Positions 18,033 through 27,954 are shown, counted from the stretch's first letter. The stretch: 64,000 bases of DNA from Desulfoferrobacter suflitae (GCF_022603395.1 NZ_JAIBKA010000011.1:62001-126000); one strand, 5' to 3'. A program made the numbers and translations. Notes: generated from the sequence alone by a model not told the origin.

Positions 18033-20396
18033 ATGATGACCAGTGTCAGCGCGCAAGCAGCCATGCTGCCCGAGGAACTTCCGGAAAGGCTTCCCATCAT
18101 GCCTTTGCGCAACACGGTATTGTACCCGGAGTTGACCGTACCCCTCAATGTGGAGAGGGAAAATTCAAAGAAACTGGTGGATGACGTCCATGCCGCCAAG
18201 CAGTGGATATTGGTGGTGGCGCAAAAAGACAAAAGAATCGAAAAGCCGCAGCCCCAGGATTTGTATGATGTGGGCGCCCTGGGCAGTGTGTTGCAGGTCA
18301 ACAAACAACCCGACGGTTCCTACCAAATTCTTGTTCGCGCCGCCCATAAGGGGCGTTTGCGGGATTTTCAAAAAAGCGGCGATTATTGGACCGCGGCTTT
18401 TGATGTGCTGGCGGAAGATTACGAAAGCAGTGCGGAAATCGAGGCCATGGCCATGAACCTGCGCACTCAGTTTCAGAGGTTGGTGCAATTGTTGAGCCTG
18501 CCCGAAGAACTCTCCACTTTAGCTTTGAATGTCGAGCATCCGCGACATCTGGTGTATGTGGTCGCCGCCAATCTAACGCTGAATGTGGCGGAACGCCAGT
18601 CCCTGCTTGAAATTGCAGATAACCAGACCGTCCTCGAGCGGGTCACGTTTTATCTGACCAGGCAGCTTGAGAGAATGGAGCTGGGCCAGCAGATCCAGAA
18701 CAAAATCAAGGCAGGCATGGACAAACGCCAGCGCGAATATTTCTTGCGCGAACAAATGCGCGCCATCCAGCGGGAACTGGGGGAAGGGGAAGAGAGGAAT
18801 CCGGAAATCGTGGAATTGTCGATCAAGCTGGACGATCTGGATATGCCTCAGGAGGCCCGCCAGGCGGCAGAAAAAGAGATCGAGCGACTCGCCCGTATGT
18901 CACCGGCCTCGGCAGAATACAACGTATCGCGCAATTATCTGGATTGGCTGCTGGAAATGCCGTGGAGCAATTTCACCGAGGACAGTCTGGATGTGCGCAT
19001 GGCATCGGAAATACTGGATAAGGACCACTTTGACCTGGAAAAGGTCAAACGGCGTATCCTCGAGTATCTGGCCGTTTTGCAGTTGAAAAGAGACATCAAG
19101 GGCCCGATTCTCTGTTTTGTGGGTCCCCCCGGAGTCGGAAAGACTTCTCTGGGCCAGTCCATTGCCCGCAGCCTGGGGCGCAAGTTTCTGCGAATTTCCC
19201 TGGGTGGTTTGCGCGATGAGGCGGAAATCCGAGGACATCGCCGTACCTATGTTGGTGCTCTGCCCGGACGGATCATCCAGGGTCTGCGCCGCGTCGGTGT
19301 GAAAAATCCCGTCTTTATGCTGGATGAGATTGACAAACTGGGTATGGATTTTCGCGGCGATCCGTCATCGGCTCTTCTCGAAGTGCTGGATCCCGAACAG
19401 AACTTCGCGTTCTCCGACCACTACCTGGGAGTTCCCTTTGATCTTTCCTCAGTGATCTTCATCGCTACCGCCAATGTGCTGGATCCGATACCGCCCGCCC
19501 TCAAGGACCGCATGGAAGTGATCGAAATTCCCGGCTACACCGAGGAAGAAAAACTGCAGATCGCACGTGATCATCTGCTTTTGCCGCAGATCAGCAATCA
19601 CGGTTTGACCACCGAGCAAGTCAGCATAACGGATGCGGCGATTCTGGAAATCATTCGATCACATACGCGGGAAGCGGGGGTGCGCAACCTGGAGCGCAAC
19701 CTGGCCGGAATCTGCCGCGCCATTGCGCGGGAAGTCGCAGAAGGCAGGAACGAACAGGTTGTTATCGAACCCAGTGAGGTGGCAACCATTCTGGGGCCCG
19801 CCAGGTTTCTGCCCGAATTGTCGACCCGTTCGTGGGGTCCGGGCATTGCCACGGGCCTGGCATGGACACCGAGCGGGGGCGATCTTATTTTCATCGAAGC
19901 GCTGCGCACACACGGTAGCGGCAAGTTGATCCTCACGGGCCATCTGGGCGACGTCATGAAGGAATCGGCGACCGCCGCACTCACCTATATCCGAGCCCAC
20001 GCTGCAGACTTGGGCATAGCCGAGGAAAGCTTCGAACAGAGCGACATTCACGTGCACGTGCCCGCCGGCGGCATTCCCAAAGACGGCCCTTCCGCCGGAG
20101 TCCCTCTGGTAACGGCGCTGGCGTCGCTCATGAGCAACCGGCCTATTCGACGTGATGTGGCCATGACCGGAGAGATAACTCTGCGCGGCGACATCCTGCC
20201 CGTGGGCGGCATCAAAGAAAAGGTCCTGGCGGCCCGTCGAGCCGGCATTCGAGAGGTGTTGATTCCGCAGCACAATGCCAAAGATCTGATAGACATAGCG
20301 CCACATTTGCGGGAAGATATGACTTTCCATGAGATCCAGTTGATATCCGAGGCGCTGGAATTTGCCATCGAGCCCTTTGTGAGGATCAAGGATTAA
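18033..20396 (+). CDS. lon: ATP-dependent protease Lon
   Basis: A 787-aa cytoplasmic AAA+ protease. An N-terminal LON substrate-binding domain starts at LPIMPLRNTVLYPELTVPL; a coiled-coil region follows, then Walker A GPPGVGKTS (about 363-371), Walker B VFMLDEIDK, and a C-terminal Ser-Lys protease domain with nucleophile Ser687 in KDGPSAGV and the conserved lysine region GGIKEKVLAARRAG. The start at 18033 gives GGAG with 6-nt spacing; the ATG at 18027 abuts the ribosome site and is unlikely. The upstream inverted repeat may regulate it. The downstream sensor kinase begins 22 bp after the stop and may be cotranscribed. Confidence 0.97.
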   Translation: MMTSVSAQAAMLPEELPERLPIMPLRNTVLYPELTVPLNVERENSKKLVDDVHAAKQWILVVAQKDKRIEKPQPQDLYDVGALGSVLQVNKQPDGSYQILVRAAHKGRLRDFQKSGDYWTAAFDVLAEDYESSAEIEAMAMNLRTQFQRLVQLLSLPEELSTLALNVEHPRHLVYVVAANLTLNVAERQSLLEIADNQTVLERVTFYLTRQLERMELGQQIQNKIKAGMDKRQREYFLREQMRAIQRELGEGEERNPEIVELSIKLDDLDMPQEARQAAEKEIERLARMSPASAEYNVSRNYLDWLLEMPWSNFTEDSLDVRMASEILDKDHFDLEKVKRRILEYLAVLQLKRDIKGPILCFVGPPGVGKTSLGQSIARSLGRKFLRISLGGLRDEAEIRGHRRTYVGALPGRIIQGLRRVGVKNPVFMLDEIDKLGMDFRGDPSSALLEVLDPEQNFAFSDHYLGVPFDLSSVIFIATANVLDPIPPALKDRMEVIEIPGYTEEEKLQIARDHLLLPQISNHGLTTEQVSITDAAILEIIRSHTREAGVRNLERNLAGICRAIAREVAEGRNEQVVIEPSEVATILGPARFLPELSTRSWGPGIATGLAWTPSGGDLIFIEALRTHGSGKLILTGHLGDVMKESATAALTYIRAHAADLGIAEESFEQSDIHVHVPAGGIPKDGPSAGVPLVTALASLMSNRPIRRDVAMTGEITLRGDILPVGGIKEKVLAARRAGIREVLIPQHNAKDLIDIAPHLREDMTFHEIQLISEALEFAIEPFVRIKD

Positions 20397-20418
20397 GGAT
20401 CAGGAGTGGGGATTAAGA

Positions 20419-21615
20419 GTGGGAAAAGGGATCGGTGTGTCACTCGAGGAGATGGAAAAGGAACTGGCCGAACTCCGCCAAACCAAGCTGGAGTTTGAGG
20501 CGTTGACGGAGGCGGCGCTGCTCATCGAGCGTAAGCTTGAGGAAAGTGAGGAGCAATACCGCTCGGTGACGGAAACGTCCATTGATGCCGTGATCACTGC
20601 AGATGATGCGGGTACAATCGTCAGCTGGAACCGGGGATCAACTCAAATATTCGGCCGTGGCTTGGAAGTGATAGGACAGCCGATCACCACGATCATTCCC
20701 GAACCCCTGAGGGAGGCTCACAAGGCTGGATTCGACCGGTTTCTCAAGTCCGGAGAAAGTCACCTCATCGGCGGCAGAGTGGAGCTCGACGGCCTGCACA
20801 AGAACGGTAATATCTTTCCCGTCGAGCTGTCGCTGTCCACTTGGGTCACCCAGCGTGGCCGGCGTTTTGGCGCGATCATTCGCGACATTACCGAACGTAA
20901 GAGAATTGAGCGCATTCGAGAGGATGTGCAACGCATTGTGCGGCACGACCTCAAATCTCCTTTAGTCGGCATAGCAGGACTTGCGGGACTGCTGCTCAAG
21001 GCAGACAGCCTGAACGAAAAACAGGTGAAGTGGGTGGAGATGATTCGCCAGTTGAGCGAACGCATGTATTGCTCCATAAACCGCTCGATGGATTTATTCA
21101 AAATGGAGCAGGGGACCTATCAACTCAGGCCCGCACCGGTAAACCTCTGTGCCATCTTTGATCGGCTGCAAAGGCTATTTGAGACCTATGCCCACAAGAA
21201 GTCGGTCCACTTGTCCTTTTTCCATTTCAACCAGGCCATGGATCCCGGCAACGTGTCCGAAAGGAACTATGTCGTATCAGGCGATGAGTCGTTGCTCGAA
21301 ATTGCCTTGGAAAATCTCATTAAGAACGCCATCGAGGCCTCTCCCGATAACGTACAGGTGAGGGTCAGCCTGGAATCCGACGGCGATTTTTGCACCATCG
21401 ACATTCACAATCACGGGGTCATTCCCAAGGAAATCCGCAGCAGGTTTTTTGATCCCTACGTGACCTGCGGCAAGGAGAGCGGAACCGGGCTCGGCACCCA
21501 CAGTGCCCGCCTGGTGGTGTGCGCCCACAAGGGGGACATCACTTTCACCACCAGCGAAGGTGAGGGAACTCACGTCATCGTCAAGCTGCCGCGGTCAACC
21601 CCGGACCCGCCATAG
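20419..21615 (+). CDS. PAS-domain sensor histidine kinase
   Basis: 398 aa, no membrane segment, so a cytoplasmic sensor. The start is GTG at 20419, with AGGAG about 12 nt upstream. A coiled-coil N terminus is followed by a PAS domain (~45-165: DAVITADDAGTIVSWNRGS to RDITERKRIE), a histidine box VRHDLKSPLVGIAGL (HDLKSP type), an N box (ENLIKNAIEA) and a G region (GTGLGTHSARLVV). No receiver domain is attached and no partner regulator is adjacent. Its position 22 bp behind lon suggests a link to stress signalling, which is an inference from context only. Confidence 0.88.
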   Translation: MGKGIGVSLEEMEKELAELRQTKLEFEALTEAALLIERKLEESEEQYRSVTETSIDAVITADDAGTIVSWNRGSTQIFGRGLEVIGQPITTIIPEPLREAHKAGFDRFLKSGESHLIGGRVELDGLHKNGNIFPVELSLSTWVTQRGRRFGAIIRDITERKRIERIREDVQRIVRHDLKSPLVGIAGLAGLLLKADSLNEKQVKWVEMIRQLSERMYCSINRSMDLFKMEQGTYQLRPAPVNLCAIFDRLQRLFETYAHKKSVHLSFFHFNQAMDPGNVSERNYVVSGDESLLEIALENLIKNAIEASPDNVQVRVSLESDGDFCTIDIHNHGVIPKEIRSRFFDPYVTCGKESGTGLGTHSARLVVCAHKGDITFTTSEGEGTHVIVKLPRSTPDPP

Positions 21616-21635
21616 GGCGCTGCTCGGAGTTTCTA

Positions 21636-23405
21636 TTACCGGGCGGTGTCCATCGCCACCTCAGCTCCGCTGACACCCTTCTTGCGGGGATAACCACGGT
21701 ATCCTCCCTCAGAGTATGCTTTGCCGCTGTTCAAGGTCTTGGCCAGCACCGCCACTGCCAGGGCGCTGGCTGGACTGGCTCCGCTTGCCATGTGACTCTT
21801 GGCGATGAGCTGATCTGAGTGGAGGGGATTGTCACTTCCCCAGTAACCTATGCAAAACAGGATATCCTGGCGCAACAGGCCAATCTTTTCCGCCCTGCGA
21901 ATGGCACGCAGATAAGGCACGCCTTCCATTTCCAGTCCCTCGATGTGGTATTTGCGCATCAGGTAGCGCAGCACGATTTCATTCTGAATGGCGATGCCGG
22001 GCACCGTCAGCATCGGTCCACCGGTGTGCACACGGCAGTCAACAAGCTCTTCAAAATCTGTCTTGGTCAGTTGGTTGCCGTTTGGAAAATCGTGAACGCC
22101 GCCTTCCAGTTCCTGGGGAATGAGATAAGTGGGAAGCATTATGTCAAAACGATCTCCGCAAACGATCCCGGCCTTGCCAATGATCGAAATGCTTTCAATC
22201 CTGGTGGCAAAAGCCTCCGTCAATTCGCGCATGATTTCCGTGGCCTGCAGTCCGAACGCGTAGTGGATGTTGATGATGCAGGGAGCCCGCTCCTTGATCG
22301 ATGACCAGTCTTCTATCCGGATGCGCTCATCAATTTTGTCCGGATCAAGCCGGAAGGTGTCGATCACCTGCAGATCGATGCCGGTATTGTGGATATCCGG
22401 AATGAACCGGATACCGAAACTCTCTTCATATTCGAGCTTCTCGGTAGACAGGTCCGGACGGGTCTCGCACAATTTGGAAAGAGCGTAGTGCAGGTTGCCC
22501 GGTTGTTCCAGGTCCAGATCGCTGAGCTCGCTGTGCTCCATCGCCATGGTTCTGATTCGATCTTTATTGATGCGGGCAAAGTCGGTCAGGCAGCCGACAA
22601 CATTGTGCAAATCACTGGATATGATGATGACCGGTCGTACTTCGTGCAGTTGCCCGCACTTCTCGAGGTTCTCTCGCCACAGGCGCGCCTTAATGGAGTA
22701 ATTGGTTTCGGCAAATTCACTGGCAAACTCGATCTCCAGCTGATCCAGATCGTTTTGCATGATATTCTTGAGGAGGTCGAACAGGCCGTGTCGCAGGAAA
22801 GCATCCAGGCCCGTCAGTTCCTCGTAGCTCACACTGAACTTGCTGGCAATCTTGCACAGGACTTGATTCCTTTCGGGCGATTCGTGCTTGCTGTCCAGCT
22901 TGCCGATATCCTCGAGCAATCGGGTTCCTGTGAGCAGTGCTTTAATCTTGCCCGATTCAATGCCGTACATGATAAAGGATGTGATCATATCAAATATATC
23001 GGTCTTTCCTTCCAGGGCGATGCACTTGAAATACCCTTCTCCCATTTCGTAAATGGTCCTGACTCTTGCCCCCTTTACCCCGCTTTCGCGAAGACTGACG
23101 CCGGCTACTGCCGTCAGATTTTCGGGTGATTTCTGCACATGGAAGTATTGGGCCCGGGAAATCTCGTAGGGCAGTCGCTGCAGGGCGCACATCAAAACGT
23201 TCACATCGACTCTGCGCTCCTCATTGCAATAGGTATGGATGCAGGGCTCCATGCGCTTGTAGAGCTCGTACAAACTGCCCAGTGTGATTCTGCCCGAGAT
23301 GATTGCATGGCTGACGGTGATACAGAAATTTGACAACGCCTGTAGAGTTCTGTGGGCTCGATACTCATCACTTTCCCAGCAGATCTCATCCCTGTAAGCA
23401 TCCAT
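21636..23405 (-). CDS. Unknown protein with nucleoside phosphorylase-like C-terminal region
   Basis: 589 aa, soluble. The start at 23405 (MDAYRDEICWESDEYRAHRT) has a strong AGGAGGAG site; a longer frame to 23486 is less likely. The N-terminal 300 residues are mostly helical with no motif I recognise. The last ~220 residues contain ISIIGKAGIVCGDRFDIMLP, GGPMLTVPGIAIQNEI and GLEMEGVPYLRAI. The Met-Glu-Gly context resembles the substrate-binding MEG motif of purine/uridine phosphorylases and of AMP nucleosidase. I recall related bacterial proteins only as uncharacterised (DUF6909-like). It stands alone, convergent with the kinase. A nucleotide- or nucleoside-handling role is a guess. Confidence 0.6.
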   Translation of the reverse strand: MDAYRDEICWESDEYRAHRTLQALSNFCITVSHAIISGRITLGSLYELYKRMEPCIHTYCNEERRVDVNVLMCALQRLPYEISRAQYFHVQKSPENLTAVAGVSLRESGVKGARVRTIYEMGEGYFKCIALEGKTDIFDMITSFIMYGIESGKIKALLTGTRLLEDIGKLDSKHESPERNQVLCKIASKFSVSYEELTGLDAFLRHGLFDLLKNIMQNDLDQLEIEFASEFAETNYSIKARLWRENLEKCGQLHEVRPVIIISSDLHNVVGCLTDFARINKDRIRTMAMEHSELSDLDLEQPGNLHYALSKLCETRPDLSTEKLEYEESFGIRFIPDIHNTGIDLQVIDTFRLDPDKIDERIRIEDWSSIKERAPCIINIHYAFGLQATEIMRELTEAFATRIESISIIGKAGIVCGDRFDIMLPTYLIPQELEGGVHDFPNGNQLTKTDFEELVDCRVHTGGPMLTVPGIAIQNEIVLRYLMRKYHIEGLEMEGVPYLRAIRRAEKIGLLRQDILFCIGYWGSDNPLHSDQLIAKSHMASGASPASALAVAVLAKTLNSGKAYSEGGYRGYPRKKGVSGAEVAMDTAR

Positions 23406-23613
23406 TGACTCCTCCTGGTTGCATGATGCTGTTGTCCCCCGGCCCTCAATGGTACACGGGTCTGCCTGGCGTTGCAATCCTGTCACGATCCGCAGTACTG
23501 TTGCCGTTGGGCAGCAGCGAGCCCTATCAAAAGCAGCGCCGCATTGGGCGAAGAGTGAGAATGCGCTAGCGGCGCCTCACACTTTTTCTCTGCTGCCCTC
23601 CCCGGGCAAGCTC

Positions 23614-25143
23614 TCAGCGGTATCCCACGCTGATCCGTTCCGATTTGCGCCGGTCAATGAAATAGGCGACAGCGGCCACCATGGCCGTCAGCAGGATGAT
23701 GCCGGCGGCCACCCGATAAGTCAGTTCGATACCGGCTACCAGGGCGCCGGGCAAAGCCGTGGCCACATCCACCTGTGCCTTGGGGAGAGGGGATGCTGCC
23801 ATCAATTGAGTGGTAAACAACGAGCTCAGAAGGGGCACTCCAGAGGCCATCCCCAGGTTGCGCGACAAGGAGAGGAGGCCGGATGCAACTCCCAGGCGCT
23901 CCCCGGGAACAGCTCCCATGACCGCGCTGTTATTGGGTGACTGAAAGAATCCCAGGCCGATTCCAAACGGTGCAATGCGGAGAATGTAGCCGAGGATGCC
24001 GACGTTTTCGCTGAGCGTACTGATGGTCAGAGATCCGCTGAACATGATGCATAGACCAATGAGACTGATACCGCGCGGCCCGTAACGATCCGACAGTGCT
24101 CCCGCCCATGGGGCCACCAGGCCCATGCTCAACGGAATGGTCATCATCAGAAACCCGGTCGTCTGGGTGGAATAGCCCTGAACATTTTCCAGAAAAAAAG
24201 GCAGAACCACTATTCCGGCCAATGTGATAAACACCATCAATCCCATCAGCACATTGAGACTGAGCAAGATGTTGCCGAACATGCGCGGATCAATCATGGG
24301 TTGTTTGAGTCGCCATTCGACCAGCAGAAAAACCAGGAAGCCCGCTACGGAAAAGCTCAAGAGTGTCAATACGTCGGCGTTGTCGAAGCCGCTCCGCTGC
24401 CCCAGTGTCATACCCAGGGAATAGCATGCCAAAGTGACCAGGAGGATGAATGCGCCGCCCAGATCAAAGCGTTCGCCCCGCTGTACACGCTTGGAAGGAG
24501 GGACCGCAAAGGCAACGACCACGAAGGCAATCAATCCGATGGGAATATTGATCAGGAAGATCGATTCCCAGCCGGCCCAGCCGATGAGGACTCCCCCCAG
24601 AGCCGGTCCGACAGCCAACCCGAAGGAAACGATTCCGCCGATGATGCCAAGGGCTTTGCCTCGCTCAGAGGACGGGAAAATTTCTGTGACAATGGCTGCT
24701 CCCAGGGCCTGCATCATCACCGCACCCAATCCTTGAAACGATCTGAATCCAATCAGCCAGCCCACCGTCGGAGACATGCCGCACAGCAGGGAACCCAGCG
24801 AGAATATCCAAAGCCCGACAACGTAGATGCGCTTTCTGCCAAACAGATCGCCCAGGCGAGCCACGCCCATCATGAGTGAGGTCACCACCAGCGCGTAGCT
24901 GAGGATCACCCACTGCACGGTGGCCAGATCCGTGTTGAGCTCCTTCACCAGGGTTGGCAGAGCGATGTTCACAATGCTGAAATCGATGGTGGACATCAAA
25001 ACCCCCAGTCCGACCCCCGTCAATGCCAGCCAGCGGTTGTGCGCAGACGGCACAGGTTTTGACAGTTGGGATTGCTCTGGGAGGATTGGCTTCGCAACAG
25101 ACACCTTCTGTTTTGTGCGTTGGTTAAGGTGACCATCTTTCAT
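23614..25143 (-). CDS. MFS drug/solute exporter, DHA2 (EmrB-like) type
   Basis: 509 aa from the ATG at 25143. It has about 14 hydrophobic segments starting at WLALTGVGLGVLMSTIDFSIVNIALP, the motif D1 region typical of 14-TMS DHA2 drug:proton antiporters, and motif A GVARLGDLFGRKRIYVVGL in the 2-3 loop. The first ~35 residues are a hydrophilic tail (KDGHLNQRTKQKVSV). Such proteins sit in the inner membrane and expel amphipathic compounds using the proton gradient. The substrate is unknown. No adjacent membrane fusion protein or outer membrane channel is present. It is divergent from the MtrA-like gene 330 bp away. Confidence 0.9.
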   Translation of the reverse strand: MKDGHLNQRTKQKVSVAKPILPEQSQLSKPVPSAHNRWLALTGVGLGVLMSTIDFSIVNIALPTLVKELNTDLATVQWVILSYALVVTSLMMGVARLGDLFGRKRIYVVGLWIFSLGSLLCGMSPTVGWLIGFRSFQGLGAVMMQALGAAIVTEIFPSSERGKALGIIGGIVSFGLAVGPALGGVLIGWAGWESIFLINIPIGLIAFVVVAFAVPPSKRVQRGERFDLGGAFILLVTLACYSLGMTLGQRSGFDNADVLTLLSFSVAGFLVFLLVEWRLKQPMIDPRMFGNILLSLNVLMGLMVFITLAGIVVLPFFLENVQGYSTQTTGFLMMTIPLSMGLVAPWAGALSDRYGPRGISLIGLCIMFSGSLTISTLSENVGILGYILRIAPFGIGLGFFQSPNNSAVMGAVPGERLGVASGLLSLSRNLGMASGVPLLSSLFTTQLMAASPLPKAQVDVATALPGALVAGIELTYRVAAGIILLTAMVAAVAYFIDRRKSERISVGYR

Positions 25144-25473
25144 GTTCAACACCGACCGCAGATAAACACAGATGAACGCAACCTTCCAGTTTGATTTGTT
25201 TCCATAGGGTCCATGCGCAGCCGTGAAGTCGTTTTTCGTGTTTCATGAATTGTGAAATTCGTTGATTCCAATTGCAGTTTCCCATGCAATCGGGAGATCC
25301 AACAATTCGCTTATGTGCGGATTGGTTTCTCCTCTTGAATATGAGATATGAAGAGTACAACGCAAGTGCTTTCTTCCGACTTTGATGGGTGGGGCACGGT
25401 CATTCGGAAAGACGACAATGGCGCAAAGCGGGAACCATCGACTAGAATACAAGTATACAAGCGGGAGAATTTC

Positions 25474-26163
25474 ATGCTCAAGGTGAAGCCTCATCCGGAC
25501 TATCCTCCCGAGGAAGGCAGGTATCTTCGAGGGAACGATGAATCGTGCGTTGCTGTGGCGGTTGTTTTGAATGCGCGTGCCGAAGCCATCCCCGTGCAGC
25601 TGCAGCGGCTTGTGCATGCAGCCAGGGAGGGCGGAGCGGCGCTTGCGGGAACGGTGCAAACGGAAAACATCGGCATCGAGAAAATCGTATGCAACATCGT
25701 GGCCAACCCGAACATCCGCTATGTTGTTCTGGCCGGTCCGGAATCCGAAGGGCATCGGGTGGGGGATGCGCTGCGCCGTTTCATCCTGAACGGCATCGAC
25801 CAAAGCAGGCGTATCATCGGCACAGATGCGCCCACTCCGCTGCTGCTCAATCTGCCACGGGAATACATCGAGCGTTTCCTCCGGCAGGTTTCCCTCGTAG
25901 ATCTGCAATTCCAGGGGGATGTCGCACTCATCCATCAGGCGGTGACCGCATGCCAGGGGCAAACCCCTGTGGAATTCATGGGCTATGCGTTACACGATCC
26001 GGGAGCCTATCCGCAGCCGGCCCTTGGAGGAAAAATTGTCTGGCGGGTGACGCAGCCCTGGGCAGAACCCGAAGATGAATCGGAACGGCGCGCTGTCCAA
26101 AGAGCGAAGGAACTGATGGAACAATTGCGGGCGCTGGGTCGCCGCCGTTATTCAGCGGGCTGA
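25474..26163 (+). CDS. MtrA-like corrinoid-binding protein (tetrahydromethanopterin S-methyltransferase subunit A homologue)
   Basis: 229 aa. Almost the whole length matches the MtrA soluble domain: PPEEGRYLRGND, GAALAGTVQTENIGIEKIVC, NIVANPNIRYVVLAGPESEG and IIGTDAPTPLLLNLPREYIE. The His in ESEGHRVGDAL sits where MtrA supplies its cobalamin ligand. Methanogen MtrA has a C-terminal membrane anchor; here residues after 190 are hydrophilic, so the protein is probably soluble. The start at 25474 (GGGAG 6 nt upstream) is preferred to 25348, which adds 42 atypical residues. No MtrB-H or MtrH-type methyltransferase is adjacent. The 3' end overlaps the convergent sigma54 activator by 16 bp. It probably shuttles methyl groups for an unknown methyltransferase. 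Confidence 0.85.
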   Translation: MLKVKPHPDYPPEEGRYLRGNDESCVAVAVVLNARAEAIPVQLQRLVHAAREGGAALAGTVQTENIGIEKIVCNIVANPNIRYVVLAGPESEGHRVGDALRRFILNGIDQSRRIIGTDAPTPLLLNLPREYIERFLRQVSLVDLQFQGDVALIHQAVTACQGQTPVEFMGYALHDPGAYPQPALGGKIVWRVTQPWAEPEDESERRAVQRAKELMEQLRALGRRRYSAG

Positions 26164-27542
26164 ATATTCAACCGTTTTATCTTGCGCCTTAGGGTATTCT
26201 TGTCAATGCCGAGTTCTCGTGCGGTCGCCATGCGCCGCCACTGATTCCTTTCCAGGGCCTCCCAGATGGCGCGCCGTTCAATGTCCTGCAGGGTCATTCC
26301 CTGAAAATCGGGAATTGCGCAGCCATGCCCCTGGAAATGCTCGGGAAGACACTTGGGCTCAATCAATCCCCCCCTGCAGAGGATGAAAGCGTGTTCAATG
26401 GCATTTTCCAGCTCGCGGATGTTGCCGGGCCAGTCGTGCCGCATGAAGGTTGCCAAGGCTTCATGGCTCAATCCCAGCACATTCTTGTCTTTGAGCTTGT
26501 TGAGCTTGGCGATGAAATGATCGGCGAGCAGCGGGATGTCTTCCTTCCTGTCCTGGAGCTTGGGCAGCTCCAGTTTGACGACATTGATTCGGTAATAGAG
26601 ATCCTTCCTGAAGCTGCCTTCATCCACCAGTTGCGCCAGGTCTTTGTTGCTGGCCGTAACTATTCGCACATCCGCCTTGACCGTCTTGGACGATCCCAGC
26701 GGCTCGTAACATCGCTCCTCGAGTACGCGCAGCAATCGAACCTGCAGGGCGGGCGAGATGTCTCCAATCTCATCCAGAAAAAGGGTCCCCCCTTCCGCCA
26801 GGGCGAAGCGCCCGCTCCGATTTTTCTTGGCATCCGTGAAGGCCCCGGCCACATGCCCAAAAAGTTCCGATTCCAGCAAGGTGTCGGGCAGTGCCCCGCA
26901 GTTCACCGCCACAAAGGGGCCTTTGCTACGCCCGCTGAGATTGTGTAAAGCGCGGCTGATCAACTCCTTGCCTGTTCCGCTTTCGCCCTGAATGAGTACC
27001 GTGCTCTCGCTTTGCGCCACCTCAGGAAGAATGGAAAGCAACTTCTGCATGGCCGGAGATTTGGAAATAATGTCGCCGAAGCGATACTGCCGGTCGATTT
27101 CCTTGCGCAGGGTCTCCACCAGGCTGAGATCTCGAAAGGTTTCCACCCCTCCGATGATCTCCCCGGATTCGTCTCTCAGCAGCGCCGTGCTGACGCTGAT
27201 GGGAATTTCCTTGCCGTCGGCTCGCAGAATCGCTATGGGTCGGTTGATGACCGGCTTTCCGGTTTCCAGGGTGTGCCTCAGCACACAGGTGGTCTCGCAT
27301 ACGTTGGCGCGGAAGACCTCGCAGCACTGCCGTCCAAGCGCTTCCGCCGCCGGCACGCCGGTGATCTCTTCGGCCGCCGTGTTGAACGAGGTAACGCGCC
27401 ACTCCAGATCAACGGTGAAAACCCCGTCGGCGACGCTGTTCAGGATGATTTCTGTTTGCGGCGACAGCCCCGGCCGCTTGCCGACAAGGTCGGCAGAATC
27501 GTCTCTCAAGCGGACGTTTCGATTTTCATGAGTTCCTGGCAT
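26148..27542 (-). CDS. Sigma54-dependent transcriptional activator (PAS-AAA-Fis)
   Basis: 464 aa. A PAS domain (~25-140) carries a CETTC cysteine pair (VFRANVCETTCVLRHTLE). The AAA+ domain contains Walker A GESGTGKE, Walker B GGTLFLDEIGD, and the sigma54 contact loop GAFTDA instead of the usual GAFTGA. It ends with a Fis-type helix-turn-helix (MATARELGIDKNTLRRKIKR). The start at 27542 has AGGA 5 nt upstream; the frame continues to 27635 without a clear site. No receiver domain, so regulation is likely through the PAS domain. It lies next to a NifX/NifU-like pair. Several -24/-12 promoters are visible in the window, making it a candidate regulator of them (inference). Confidence 0.92.
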   Translation of the reverse strand: MPGTHENRNVRLRDDSADLVGKRPGLSPQTEIILNSVADGVFTVDLEWRVTSFNTAAEEITGVPAAEALGRQCCEVFRANVCETTCVLRHTLETGKPVINRPIAILRADGKEIPISVSTALLRDESGEIIGGVETFRDLSLVETLRKEIDRQYRFGDIISKSPAMQKLLSILPEVAQSESTVLIQGESGTGKELISRALHNLSGRSKGPFVAVNCGALPDTLLESELFGHVAGAFTDAKKNRSGRFALAEGGTLFLDEIGDISPALQVRLLRVLEERCYEPLGSSKTVKADVRIVTASNKDLAQLVDEGSFRKDLYYRINVVKLELPKLQDRKEDIPLLADHFIAKLNKLKDKNVLGLSHEALATFMRHDWPGNIRELENAIEHAFILCRGGLIEPKCLPEHFQGHGCAIPDFQGMTLQDIERRAIWEALERNQWRRMATARELGIDKNTLRRKIKRLNIQPAE

Positions 27543-27954
27543 CGTTCCTAAAATTGTCACCCTTCGCTTGCGGAGCTTTCTATTCGCCTGGGCTATCCCA
27601 TGCGTTACGTATGCGCTCAACAGATGATTAGCCACTCATTTCTTGGCAATTTTATAACAGCACCTCGCTCGTCAGGTCGGTGAACACCGCTCTCCAGCAA
27701 CCCGGCGCTACCCGCTGGACGTCTACCGCCCGGGCGGAATCTCGTGGGCATGACGAGGAATACGGGCGAAATCGCTTGGATGCAGATAACACCTAATTAA
27801 AGCAAGTCTATCCCATATCGTCAACGTGAGTTGTACATTTGTATGAGGGCGTGATGGCTGCCGGAGAGGGACCATGGTCCCGTAACATGAAAAGGCATTG
27901 CCTGAAAGGACCTCGCATTCTGCATGATGCAGCGCTACTTCCCGGAAATTCCAT
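27543..27954. other. Intergenic region, no gene
   Basis: Lies between the start of the sigma54 activator and the end of the NifU-like gene. It has no open frame with coding character. It includes a short segment near 27712 (CCCGCTGGACGTCTACCGCC) that resembles one near 1226. No clear hairpin with a T run was found. Confidence 0.4.
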
